Source: Robertmurraya kyonggiensis
Lineage (GTDB): Bacteria; Bacillota; Bacilli; Bacillales; Cytobacillaceae
Direction of reading: 5' to 3'
Length of the DNA: 64,000 nt
NCBI RefSeq assembly: GCF_005116465.1
Contig: NZ_SWBM01000009.1
Coordinates: 60,392-124,391 of the forward strand
This document shows positions 22,653-30,900 of the stretch, in pieces. The notes below the pieces were generated by a model, which worked only from the letters and a program-made list of their open reading frames with translations, had not been told where the DNA came from and ran no database searches. A program made the position numbers and the translations under genes. Positions within the stretch are counted from its first letter, which is position 1, and each line of letters begins with the position of its first letter.

Positions 22653-24245
22653 CTATTCGTTTGCTGAAAATCCTAAATAACTGTCTACTGCTTTTCGAAT
22701 GCTTGTTACTTGTAATCCGTATACAACCTGAACATTTTTATCTCGAATGATGACTCCACTAGCACCTGTTTGTTGCTTCAACACATCTTCATCAACAGCC
22801 TCTGGGTTATCTAGGGTTAATCGAAGTCTTGTGTAGCAGTTTGTGACTGTATTAATATTGCTTGCTCCACCTAGTGCGCCAACAATAACTCCAGCAATGT
22901 CATCTTCTGCTTCTGGATTTGCTGATGCACCAGCTTTTTTCTCGTTGTAATCTTTCTTTGAATATAATTTTGTTTCTTCGCCCGCATCTTCTCTTCCGAC
23001 TGTTTTAAAGTTGAACTTCGTAATTAAGAAACGGAATACGAGATAGTAGATAGCGAAGTACATTAATCCTACTAAGATGTACATTGGCCAATGTGTTTTT
23101 TCGATTCCTAACGGTAAGTTGAATAATAGGAAGTCAATCATTCCGTTTGGACCAATCGCTCTAACATCTAATAAATTCAATGTCACCATACTCAAACCAC
23201 TTAAAGCAGCGTGAACTACGAATAACAATGGAGCGACGAACATGAATGAGAATTCGATTGGTTCTGTTACACCTGCAATCATAGAAGTAACTGCAGCTGG
23301 AATTAAAATCGCTTTTACCTTACGCTTGTTCTCTGGCTTCGCACAATGGTACATGGCCAAACATGCTCCGATTAGACCGAACATTTTTGAAATACCACGA
23401 GCATCCCAGATAACACTTTCAGAAAGAACCTTTACTGCTGGGTCTGCGATTTCCGCATAGTAAATGTTTCTTGCACCTTCATACACTTGCCCGCCAACAT
23501 CTACAACACCACCCAATGATGTGTATAAGAACGGTGTATAAACTAAGTGATGTAGTCCAGTTGGAATTAACAGACGCTCTAATGCACCATATAAGAAAAC
23601 TCCAAAGTTTCCACTGTGATTAATTAGTGTTCCTAGTTGATTGATTCCACTCTGGAAGAATGGCCAAATATAAGTAAGTGCAATTGATAGTAAAACCACG
23701 ACCGGAATCAGTACGATGAAAACGAATCGTGAGCCGCCATAAATTTGAAAAGCACCTTTGAATTCTTTATCAATGAACTTGTTATGAACCATGGCTGTGA
23801 TTGCTCCAAGAATCAGCCCTAGAAACACACCCATGTCAAGAATTTGTACACCTAATACTAGAGTTTGTCCGGTACCCTGCAAGGATTCTCCTTCAAAAAG
23901 CACCCCGCTGAGACCCATGAATTTATTCATTGCATTTACAAACACTAAATATCCTAATAAGGCAGTGAATCCAGCAAACGCTTTCTCTTTATTCGCCAAA
24001 CCAACCGCGATACCAACACAGAATATAAGTCCTAAGTTACCAAGAATAGATACGAGTGATCCGGTTAAAATGGTTCCGAATCCTGTCGTAATCGGATTAT
24101 CTAAAAATGGCATGACTTCCATTAATCTTGCGTTCGTTAATAAATTTCCTAAGGCAATTAATATACCAGCAATTGGTAGAATAAGTACTGGAATGAACAT
24201 TGCTTTTGAAAAGCGCTGCATGCCATCCATGATTTTTGTTTTCAT
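22653..24245 (-). CDS. glvC: Alpha-glucoside PTS EIICB permease (GlvC/MalP)
   Basis: 530 aa, membrane protein of the glucose/glucoside PTS family. N-terminal EIIC of ~10 helices (FSKAMFIPVLILPIAGILIA start; GLHHLVYTPF and VTEPIEFSFMF motifs) and a C-terminal EIIB domain with the phosphocysteine in NTVTNCYTRLRL. The EIIA domain is absent and may be supplied by the gene at 20.5 kb. It imports maltose or other alpha-glucosides as 6-phosphates for GlvA. AGGGGGAAGG precedes the ATG, and a cre-like site lies ~45 bp upstream. Confidence 0.93.
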   Translation of the reverse strand: MKTKIMDGMQRFSKAMFIPVLILPIAGILIALGNLLTNARLMEVMPFLDNPITTGFGTILTGSLVSILGNLGLIFCVGIAVGLANKEKAFAGFTALLGYLVFVNAMNKFMGLSGVLFEGESLQGTGQTLVLGVQILDMGVFLGLILGAITAMVHNKFIDKEFKGAFQIYGGSRFVFIVLIPVVVLLSIALTYIWPFFQSGINQLGTLINHSGNFGVFLYGALERLLIPTGLHHLVYTPFLYTSLGGVVDVGGQVYEGARNIYYAEIADPAVKVLSESVIWDARGISKMFGLIGACLAMYHCAKPENKRKVKAILIPAAVTSMIAGVTEPIEFSFMFVAPLLFVVHAALSGLSMVTLNLLDVRAIGPNGMIDFLLFNLPLGIEKTHWPMYILVGLMYFAIYYLVFRFLITKFNFKTVGREDAGEETKLYSKKDYNEKKAGASANPEAEDDIAGVIVGALGGASNINTVTNCYTRLRLTLDNPEAVDEDVLKQQTGASGVIIRDKNVQVVYGLQVTSIRKAVDSYLGFSANE

Positions 24246-24290
24246 ATTGCCTTCCCCCTATGCATTTTTTCTAACACGTTTAGATTACAA

Positions 24291-24304
24291 TGTAACCGCT
24301 TTAC
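24291..24304. promoter_or_regulatory. cre-like site upstream of glvC
   Basis: TGTAACCGCTTTAC matches 12 of 14 consensus positions. It sits between glvC and the glvR terminator, where the glvCA promoter must lie. Consistent with catabolite repression, as known for B. subtilis malA-glvR-glvC. Confidence 0.5.
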
Positions 24305-24325
24305 TGTCGATAGATTCAGCAAGTT

Positions 24326-24357
24326 AAAAAACGTGTTTCACTCATAGAAACACGTTT
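24326..24357 (-). terminator. Terminator between glvR and glvC
   Basis: AAACGTGTTTC and GAAACACGTTT form an 11-bp stem with a TATGAGT loop, followed on the minus strand by TTTTT. It lies immediately after the glvR stop and shows that glvR and glvCA are separate transcripts. Confidence 0.85.
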
Positions 24358-24366
24358 CATGTATCG

Positions 24367-25131
24367 CTATTCTTTTTTCGAAAGAAACCCTTCAATATAC
24401 TGTTTGAAAATGAATTCAAACATAAGAAGTAGACTTGGAAAGAAGCTATTGGGTAACATATTTCGGTCGTCGAGCTTATTATGGTCAATTATTTTAAAGT
24501 TTAAATCAGAAATCTGAGCAACCCGATTATCCGTTTCTTTTGTAAAAGAAACCGTAAAAATTCGATGTTCCTTAGCTGCGAGTAATTTATCAATGACCAC
24601 TTGTGTTTCCCCTGATTTTGAGATGACAACGAGTGCACCAATATCTTCAAGATTATTTTCGAATACGCCAATCGAATCGGTTCCACTGGCAAAAATCGTT
24701 TTTCTCCCTAGAACCAATAGCTTTTTGTATAGATATTCTGCTGCAATCGCTGAAAAGCCAGTTGCATACACAAAAATATACTTTTGGTTAAGCTTCAGAA
24801 CTTTTTCAATAAACATTTCGATTTCTGCCATCGTATTATGGGTCAAGAGGTCTTGTTGGCTGCTTCCTAAAAAGTCCTCGTTCATCTCGTTGTTCGGAGT
24901 ATCCACTTGTTTCACGAGTGGCAAAAGCTGATAATACATATCGACAAATCCGCTATAGCCCAATTTTTTAGACAGACGAATTACAGTCGCTGGGGAAGTG
25001 AAATTCTCCTTCGCGATCGTACGCACTCCTTTTTGCAGAACATTATCAATATTCGTGACAATATATTGGACAAGTTGGACGTCTAGTTCCGTTAAATTTT
25101 TCCCTTGAATCAATTTGCTAATATCAATCAT
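24367..25131 (-). CDS. glvR: RpiR-family regulator of alpha-glucoside genes (GlvR-like)
   Basis: 254 aa: HTH domain (residues 1-75; VRTIAKENFTSPATVIRLSKKLGYSG) and SIS domain (YIFVYATGFSAIAAEYLYKK, LVVISKSGETQVVIDKL). In B. subtilis GlvR activates the glv operon in response to maltose. Here it is encoded first, upstream of glvC and glvA and separated by a strong terminator. The gene order (glvR-glvC-glvA) differs from the glvA-glvR-glvC order of B. subtilis. Confidence 0.88.
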   Translation of the reverse strand: MIDISKLIQGKNLTELDVQLVQYIVTNIDNVLQKGVRTIAKENFTSPATVIRLSKKLGYSGFVDMYYQLLPLVKQVDTPNNEMNEDFLGSSQQDLLTHNTMAEIEMFIEKVLKLNQKYIFVYATGFSAIAAEYLYKKLLVLGRKTIFASGTDSIGVFENNLEDIGALVVISKSGETQVVIDKLLAAKEHRIFTVSFTKETDNRVAQISDLNFKIIDHNKLDDRNMLPNSFFPSLLLMFEFIFKQYIEGFLSKKE

Positions 25132-25240
25132 CTAATCACCCTCAATCTCGGGAGCATACTCCTGTTACTATTCAATTTATATTATCGGATTCACAATTTA
25201 TCTACAATGCTTTTATGAATATTATGTACAAAGAACAAAT

Positions 25241-25268
25241 AAGACTGAACAGCCATCTGTTCAGTCTT
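25241..25268. terminator. Bidirectional-looking terminator after sipW
   Basis: AAGACTGAACAG (25241-25252) pairs perfectly with CTGTTCAGTCTT (25257-25268), a 12-bp stem with a 4-base loop, a few bases past the sipW stop. Confidence 0.8.
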
Positions 25269-25275
25269 TCTATCA

Positions 25276-25851
25276 TTATTTGGTACCCGCGACACTCTCA
25301 GGTGAACTTTCCTTTTTATGTTGTATAAAGGTCCTCCAAATGGCTACTAATGAATAGCCGAACAGTAGTAAGCCAGGGATTAAAAAAAGTAGCAAGCTTC
25401 CACCCTTTGACTTTGTAAATTCAATGAAATACCCGATGTATGGAATGGTGATATTCGTATATTCTCCGATGACATTCTGTGGCAAAACAAGGTTCATATC
25501 TTTCGTTTTATTACTATCACCCTTCATCCGATACATTGTTCTTCCGTTTTTTTGCACCACATCAACGATACGATGTGTAACAATTCTGTTTTCAGTTGCT
25601 TTAAAAGTGATGATGTCGTTTTCTTTAAGAGTTGTCGGGTCTCCACCTGTCTTTACGATAATAATGGAGCCCGTTTTAATATTTGGCTCCATGGAACCAG
25701 AAAGAACTGTTTTGATTTGATAGCCAAATAGGTTTGGTTCTCCACCTGAAAAAATGGCTGAACCAATGACAAAAAACGTAAACAGAAGGGCAACATAAAA
25801 TAGAAAAGCTAAGCTTTTGCTAAGAAACCTAGTTATAGATTTAAGAATCAT
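25276..25851 (-). CDS. sipW: ER-type signal peptidase I (SipW)
   Basis: 191 aa membrane protease with TM helices near 14-34 and 150-170. Catalytic Ser53 in LSGSMEP and His93 in IVTHRIV (His instead of Lys), the mark of the ER-type (SipW) class that uses a Ser/His pair. It cleaves the signal peptides of TasA and TapA. Last gene of the matrix cluster, 63 bp after tapA and followed by a strong terminator. Length matches B. subtilis SipW (190 aa). Confidence 0.93.
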   Translation of the reverse strand: MILKSITRFLSKSLAFLFYVALLFTFFVIGSAIFSGGEPNLFGYQIKTVLSGSMEPNIKTGSIIIVKTGGDPTTLKENDIITFKATENRIVTHRIVDVVQKNGRTMYRMKGDSNKTKDMNLVLPQNVIGEYTNITIPYIGYFIEFTKSKGGSLLLFLIPGLLLFGYSLVAIWRTFIQHKKESSPESVAGTK

Positions 25852-25914
25852 TAATATTCTCTCCTATTCCCTATCTAATCTGGCTATAAAACAGACCTAC
25901 TCTTCTAGTTCATC

Positions 25915-26634
25915 CTACTCCTCATGAATATGCTGTCCGTGATCACCTACCTGTTCCTCTTGTACTACTTCAGCTTCTTGTACTTCTTGTACTTCTTCTG
26001 CTTCTTGTTCTTCTACTATTTCTTGTTGTTCTTGGGCAATCTCTTCAACTTCTTGTTCTTTTTGTTCTTCATTTGTAGGAGTCTGTTGTTCAGTACCTTT
26101 TTGCACCTCTTTTTCTGGTGTTGCCTCTTCCTCAGTTGATTTATCAATACAAGTAACTTGAATTTTTTCACTCCAAACGACTGAGCGTGATTCATAGTTT
26201 TCTTGATAGCCAGGTCTCTGAATAATTTTGAAGGTGTAAAATCCAGGTTTATCAGCTTGATAGGTTAGATTCAATGTACTGTTTGACTTCATTTTCTCAA
26301 TTATGCCCTCAGCTATTTTTTGATTTGGCTGCAAGGAATCAGCGTAGTGTACTTCATATTCTGTGGTTCCTATCATAGAAAATCCTTTATTCACGATTCC
26401 AGCTGTGATGGTAACAGGAGTACATGAAACCACACTTTTTTGGTAATTCGTTGTGAATTGCAAATCGCTTTTATCCCACCAGGTGCCCACTTGGATGACA
26501 GAGTCCCATTGCTCACTATCACTATAGTAAGCTTTAGTGCTAGAGGTAACCAATGAACTAGTTAATAGAAAGACATACACAAATACAAATATGGTGAGTA
26601 AAAATCTTTTACGAGCAGTAAATAAGGATTTCAT
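25915..26634 (-). CDS. tapA: TapA-like amyloid-fibre anchoring/assembly protein
   Basis: 239 aa from the ATG at 26634, which has GGGAGG five bases before it; an upstream in-frame start would add 14 odd residues. N-terminal signal/membrane segment (FLLTIFVFVYVFLLTSSLV), then AYYSDSEQWDSVIQVGTWWD, typical of TapA (YqxM). A globular domain with two Cys (VVSCTPVTI, IQVTCIDKS) follows. The final ~80 residues are low-complexity Glu/Gln (EEQKEQEVEEIAQEQQEIVE) ending in the His-bearing HGQHIHEE. In B. subtilis TapA helps assemble and anchor TasA fibres. The acidic tail length is likely to vary between strains. Confidence 0.85.
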   Translation of the reverse strand: MKSLFTARKRFLLTIFVFVYVFLLTSSLVTSSTKAYYSDSEQWDSVIQVGTWWDKSDLQFTTNYQKSVVSCTPVTITAGIVNKGFSMIGTTEYEVHYADSLQPNQKIAEGIIEKMKSNSTLNLTYQADKPGFYTFKIIQRPGYQENYESRSVVWSEKIQVTCIDKSTEEEATPEKEVQKGTEQQTPTNEEQKEQEVEEIAQEQQEIVEEQEAEEVQEVQEAEVVQEEQVGDHGQHIHEE

Positions 26635-26711
26635 TCGTACCTCCCTTTCTTTAATTGTTATCTTAAATGTACACATAGGTGTTGTAGACTTAAGATAGCA
26701 ATCAAAAATTA

Positions 26712-26747
26712 GTAAACGAGATTGAGAATCTGATCAATCTCGTTTAC
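26712..26747 (-). terminator. Perfect 14-bp hairpin between tasA and tapA (attenuator or mRNA stabiliser)
   Basis: GTAAACGAGATTGA (26712-26725) pairs with TCAATCTCGTTTAC (26734-26747). On the minus strand it is followed by TAATTTTTG. It lies 14 bp after the tasA stop and 78 bp before the tapA ATG, so it could lower tapA-sipW expression relative to tasA. Confidence 0.75.
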
Positions 26748-26760
26748 TCGATATCTCATA

Positions 26761-27363
26761 TTACTCTTTATGTTCCCCTTCACCTTGTTTCGCTTCTAAT
26801 GCAAAAGTTAGATTTAAGGAATCACCTTGGAATTGATTTTGATCCTCGCCATTGTCGACAAATTCAAATTGGACAAACATCAAGTCGCTAGTACCTGCTT
26901 CAAGCCCGCTTTGCTCGAATCCTTCAAGAATTTTCAACTCTACTAGGTCTGGAGTCAAATTTTGCAGATCGTACAAAGTAGTTGAATAAACAATGTCGTT
27001 ATATTCAAATGGGCTTTGCTTGTCCACATTCTCAAGGAAATTCACACGGATGTGCTTTCCGAAGTCATCCACGTTATTTCCATTTGCATCATTCACTGTA
27101 TATGAGGTGTTCAGCACAACTTCAGAAATATCGATAGAACCCAAGTTATCAAGATAAAATACTCGATTCATCCAATCTCCTGGTTTGATTCCGTCCACAT
27201 CAATGACGACTTCAGGGTCAACAGCTAAATCTAGCGTTCCTGCTACAAACGAACCAGATGCTTCTGCCGTATCACTAAAATATGAATAAGTACCTCCGGC
27301 CAATAGTGCCAATCCTAGTGCAGCTGATGCTAGACTTAGTCCAATTCTCTTTTTTGCATTCAT
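26761..27363 (-). CDS. tasA: TasA/CalY-family biofilm fibre protein (M73/camelysin family)
   Basis: 200 aa, near the size of Bacillus cereus CalY (197) and shorter than B. subtilis TasA (261). N-terminal signal (SLASAALGLALLAGGTYSYF) followed by the SDTAEASGSFVAGTLDLAVD block shared by TasA and CalY, with the SipW-type cleavage region before it. The rest is beta-rich and secreted (KPGDWMNRVFYLDNLGSIDI). It polymerises into matrix fibres or acts as a surface protein. Encoded upstream of tapA and sipW, an order reversed relative to B. subtilis tapA-sipW-tasA. Confidence 0.9.
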   Translation of the reverse strand: MNAKKRIGLSLASAALGLALLAGGTYSYFSDTAEASGSFVAGTLDLAVDPEVVIDVDGIKPGDWMNRVFYLDNLGSIDISEVVLNTSYTVNDANGNNVDDFGKHIRVNFLENVDKQSPFEYNDIVYSTTLYDLQNLTPDLVELKILEGFEQSGLEAGTSDLMFVQFEFVDNGEDQNQFQGDSLNLTFALEAKQGEGEHKE

Positions 27364-27539
27364 TCGTCCATCCTCCTTTTTTTCCTTTAAAATAATGGAT
27401 TCAACCCTCTAAATTTCATACTCTAGTATTCCAAGTTCGTTCTTATTAGAGAATTGTTACTGATATATATGACAAGCTTTCTCGTAAAATACTAAAATAT
27501 TTTAATATTATTCAAAAATTTACTAGAAAATAGAATTAC

Positions 27540-27860
27540 TTATTTTCCGCTTGAGTGAACCCTTTTTAACTTCCCTTGAAAGCCTGATACTTTTTCTAGT
27601 TCAGGTCTACCTAGGGCAGGTCTTTCAGGTCTCTCTTTTTGTTGTAGGATTGGCCTATTTTCGACAATAGGAGCCGTGCTACCTACAGCTTCTTTTCTAG
27701 GAGATACCGTCTTCTCTATTTCCTTTGCTTCACGCTCATAGGCTTGTCCTCTGGATGTGTTTTCTTTTGAAAAAGCTGAGATCGAAAAATAAGTTAGGGT
27801 AGAAACAAAAGTGACCGATATGATAATTGAAAGTAGAGTAGTCTTTCCTTTTCGTTTCAA
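27540..27860 (-). CDS. Small exported or membrane-anchored protein of unknown function
   Basis: 106 aa. Lys-rich N-terminus and one hydrophobic segment (TLLSIIISVTFVSTLTYFSI) consistent with a signal peptide or signal anchor; the rest is basic, charged and disordered-looking, with the Arg-Pro-rich run PERPALGRPELEK. A similar Arg-Pro-rich tail (DRPVAPRPGRPDLP) ends the bacillopeptidase encoded upstream. It lies between bpr and tasA and is separated from bpr by a terminator. Not recognised. A matrix-associated or wall-binding role is only suggested by context. Confidence 0.6.
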   Translation of the reverse strand: MKRKGKTTLLSIIISVTFVSTLTYFSISAFSKENTSRGQAYEREAKEIEKTVSPRKEAVGSTAPIVENRPILQQKERPERPALGRPELEKVSGFQGKLKRVHSSGK

Positions 27861-27898
27861 TTACTTCTCTTCCTTTCGGGAAAAAACAATTATTTTAG

Positions 27899-27924
27899 GA
27901 AGGATGTAAGTTGCCTTACATCCT
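27899..27924 (-). terminator. Terminator after bpr
   Basis: AGGATGTAAG and CTTACATCCT form a stem around GCAA on the minus strand, 14 bp beyond the bpr stop, followed by an AT-rich stretch and TTTTTT. Confidence 0.75.
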
Positions 27925-27938
27925 CCCCACACTCATTT

Positions 27939-30900
27939 TTATCTTGGTAAATTTGGAAGATCTGGTCTGCCAGGTCTAGGTGCTACCGGTCTATCTTTAT
28001 CACCAGGGCTCCAAACGTTAATATAAAGTTTACCTGCAGCTGTTGCGCGAGATACGTTACCATATGCATCTCTTGCAATGACTTCGATTTCTACTCCAGA
28101 TGCACTAATGCTAGCAGGTGCAGTCCAAGTCGCTTCATAGTGACCTGGCTCCACTTCTGTGAATGGAAGCTCTGTTTCACTACTTTGAGTAGCGTTGTTT
28201 GCAACTGGCAAACGTAGCGCAAAGCTTGCATCTAAATCTTCTTCACTTGTGAAAGAAATAGTGACCGTATCATTTTCACCAGTTCTTAGCGTTACGTCTT
28301 GAGCTGGTTGAATATTCGCAATCTCAATTTCATCATATTTAGCATCAATGACTACTTCTTGAGTTGTCGAGTTGCCAGCCTTATCCGTTGCAACGACGGC
28401 AATTGTATTCTCCCCATTATCAAGGATAATTCGTTTAGAGTATGAACCATCAGTTACAATCGCATTTTGTCCATTAACCGTTACTTTATCGATATTAGCA
28501 TCCGCAACTGTACCTTCTACTGTGACTGTTTCTTTATTTGTTTTCGTTCCATTTGCTGGACTTGTAATTGTTAGTTCAGGCGCAGCTTGATCCAGTACAA
28601 CAGTAACAGCTTCCGATGCATCCGTCATACCAGTGTCTGTTGCAGCCTTAGCTGTAAGGCTATTAGCTCCATCACTTAGTGTGATAGGAAGAGAATACGT
28701 ACCGTCATCTGATGTAGCAACCGAGCCAGCTTCTTCACCACTATTGAAAACATGAACTGTAGTTGAAGGAGCAGCGCTACCTTCTACCGTTACTTCTGCG
28801 TCATTTGTAAATAAACCATCTACTGGAGAAGTAATTGTTGGTGCAGTAACTTCATAATTTACCGTAGCACGAATCATGTAGTTTCCTTCTTCTTCAGGAG
28901 CTGGATCCCACACTCCACCTACTAATTGGTAGCTACGTCCTGCATACTCACCATCTTCGTCTGTAGCAAGACCTGGAGTATTTGGATTAGCATGATTTTG
29001 AATATATACCATGTAGAAGTCACCTTCAACGATGATACCTTCTTCACTTAAGTCTACATTCGTCCAGTTTCCATCCCGAAGTGTCGTTGCATTAAACGGA
29101 CCTGCAAGCTTCGTACCAGGTTTTCCATCCGCTCCATCTGCTGCATATACAGCTACCTGGAACTCATTTCCACCAGGAACTGGCCATTCAGTATCCCATG
29201 TACGGAATAATCCACCTGTAACTAATGCTTTTTCATGACCTTCAGCAAGTGACATCTTCACTGCCCAGCCATTACCCGCATCATAGAACGCTCTTGCATT
29301 TTCAGCAGTGCCATCATCATAACCGATTTCGCCAGGGAAACCGATGAATGGCTTTAATTCGAAGTTCTGCTCAACATTTCCTTCTAAGGAAATAGAAACT
29401 TCTTGGCTATAATAACTTGGTGCAACAATTTTAAGTGTATAGTCGCCTTCATATCCAGTTAAGGAATACTGACCGTCAGCACCCGTTGTTACTGGGGTAA
29501 CTGCAGCATCCTCTAGTAAATAAAGGGTAGCACCTTCAACTGGATCGCCTGTTTGTTCGTTAACGACTGTTCCAGTTACAGTACCTTCAGGTAATTCTTC
29601 TAAATTAAAGTTTGCAGTTGTTTCACTGTCTTGTGAAATCGATACAGTTTGTGCCTGCGAAGCATATCCATAGCTTTCAGCGATGACTGTATACTCACCA
29701 GCTGCATGTGACAATACGTAGCTTCCAGTTGAAGGATCTGTATTAACAGATCTTCCTGTTTCCACTACAGAAACCTTTGCTTGTAATGGCAATGCCATCG
29801 GAACAGCAGCTTCATCTTTGACTGACTCTGTTTCTTTTGAAGCTTGAGCCATTTTTTGTTTCAATTGAGCAATATCAATTTTCTCGCCTTTCTTTGTCGT
29901 TGCACTCTCTTTTTCTGGCTTAGCTGTTTGAAGCTGGTCTAGCTGAGTGCCTGAGATTCTGACATCATCAATGTACCAGCCATCACGCACAACACTTCCA
30001 TCTGTTGCAATGTCAAATGAGAAGATAACTGTTTCGCCTGCATAGGCACTTAAATCAAACTCAGCATCGACCCAACCACCGGTCGTGTTAGTATATTCAG
30101 CAAGTTGATCCCACGTGGAGCCGCCATCTGCAGTAACAAACACGCCACCGAAGTCCCAGTTATTTTCGAGGTTATACCATTGTTTAAATTGTAGATAAGC
30201 ATTTCCATCTTCAGGGATGCTAATTGGTGGTGTCTCTAAAGATTCATACGCATTGTTTGTATATGTTCCATCTAGATTTGTAGCAACAACTTTTTCACCA
30301 GAGAACGCTGCACCTGGACCACTTGTCGGAACGCCCCATTCCCAAGCTTCTCCCATAGCAACTCTCCAGCCGCTAAAATTGCTTTCAAAGTCTTGGAAAT
30401 ACCCAACTGTTGGTGATGCATTCACAGTAATGCTGAATTCGTCCGTTACTGTTTCATTTCCACCAAAGTCTACAGCTTTCCAACGATATTGGAACGAACC
30501 TTCAGTAAGCTCTTCGCCAGGAATCGCTGCAGAATAGGTTCCGTTTTTGTAATCACCCGAAGTTCTTTGAGCGGCTACTGTTGCCCAAGAACCATCCTCT
30601 TTTTGATATTCTAAGGAAACACTTGTTACACTGATGTTGTCAGTTACTGAAGCTTCTAGTGTTACATCCAATCCAGCATAGACTTCAGCAGGTCCGGCAT
30701 GTTCGATTGCTGCTGCTTCAGTGTCTTCACCATCAATCGTAACTTGACCTTTGAGAACTCCTAACCCAGAAACAACAGAAGAAACAGCATCAAACACGTT
30801 AATAATGCCGTGACCGAAACCGTTGTTTGGAGCCGTAGGATATTGAGCGTTTGTTCTCGGTGTTGCTGTATCTTTCAAAATTTGTTCAACTTCATCAACT

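Noticed and set aside
23791..24327. 178-codon plus-strand ORF
   Set aside because: Antisense to glvC; Pro/Asn-rich translation without family features.
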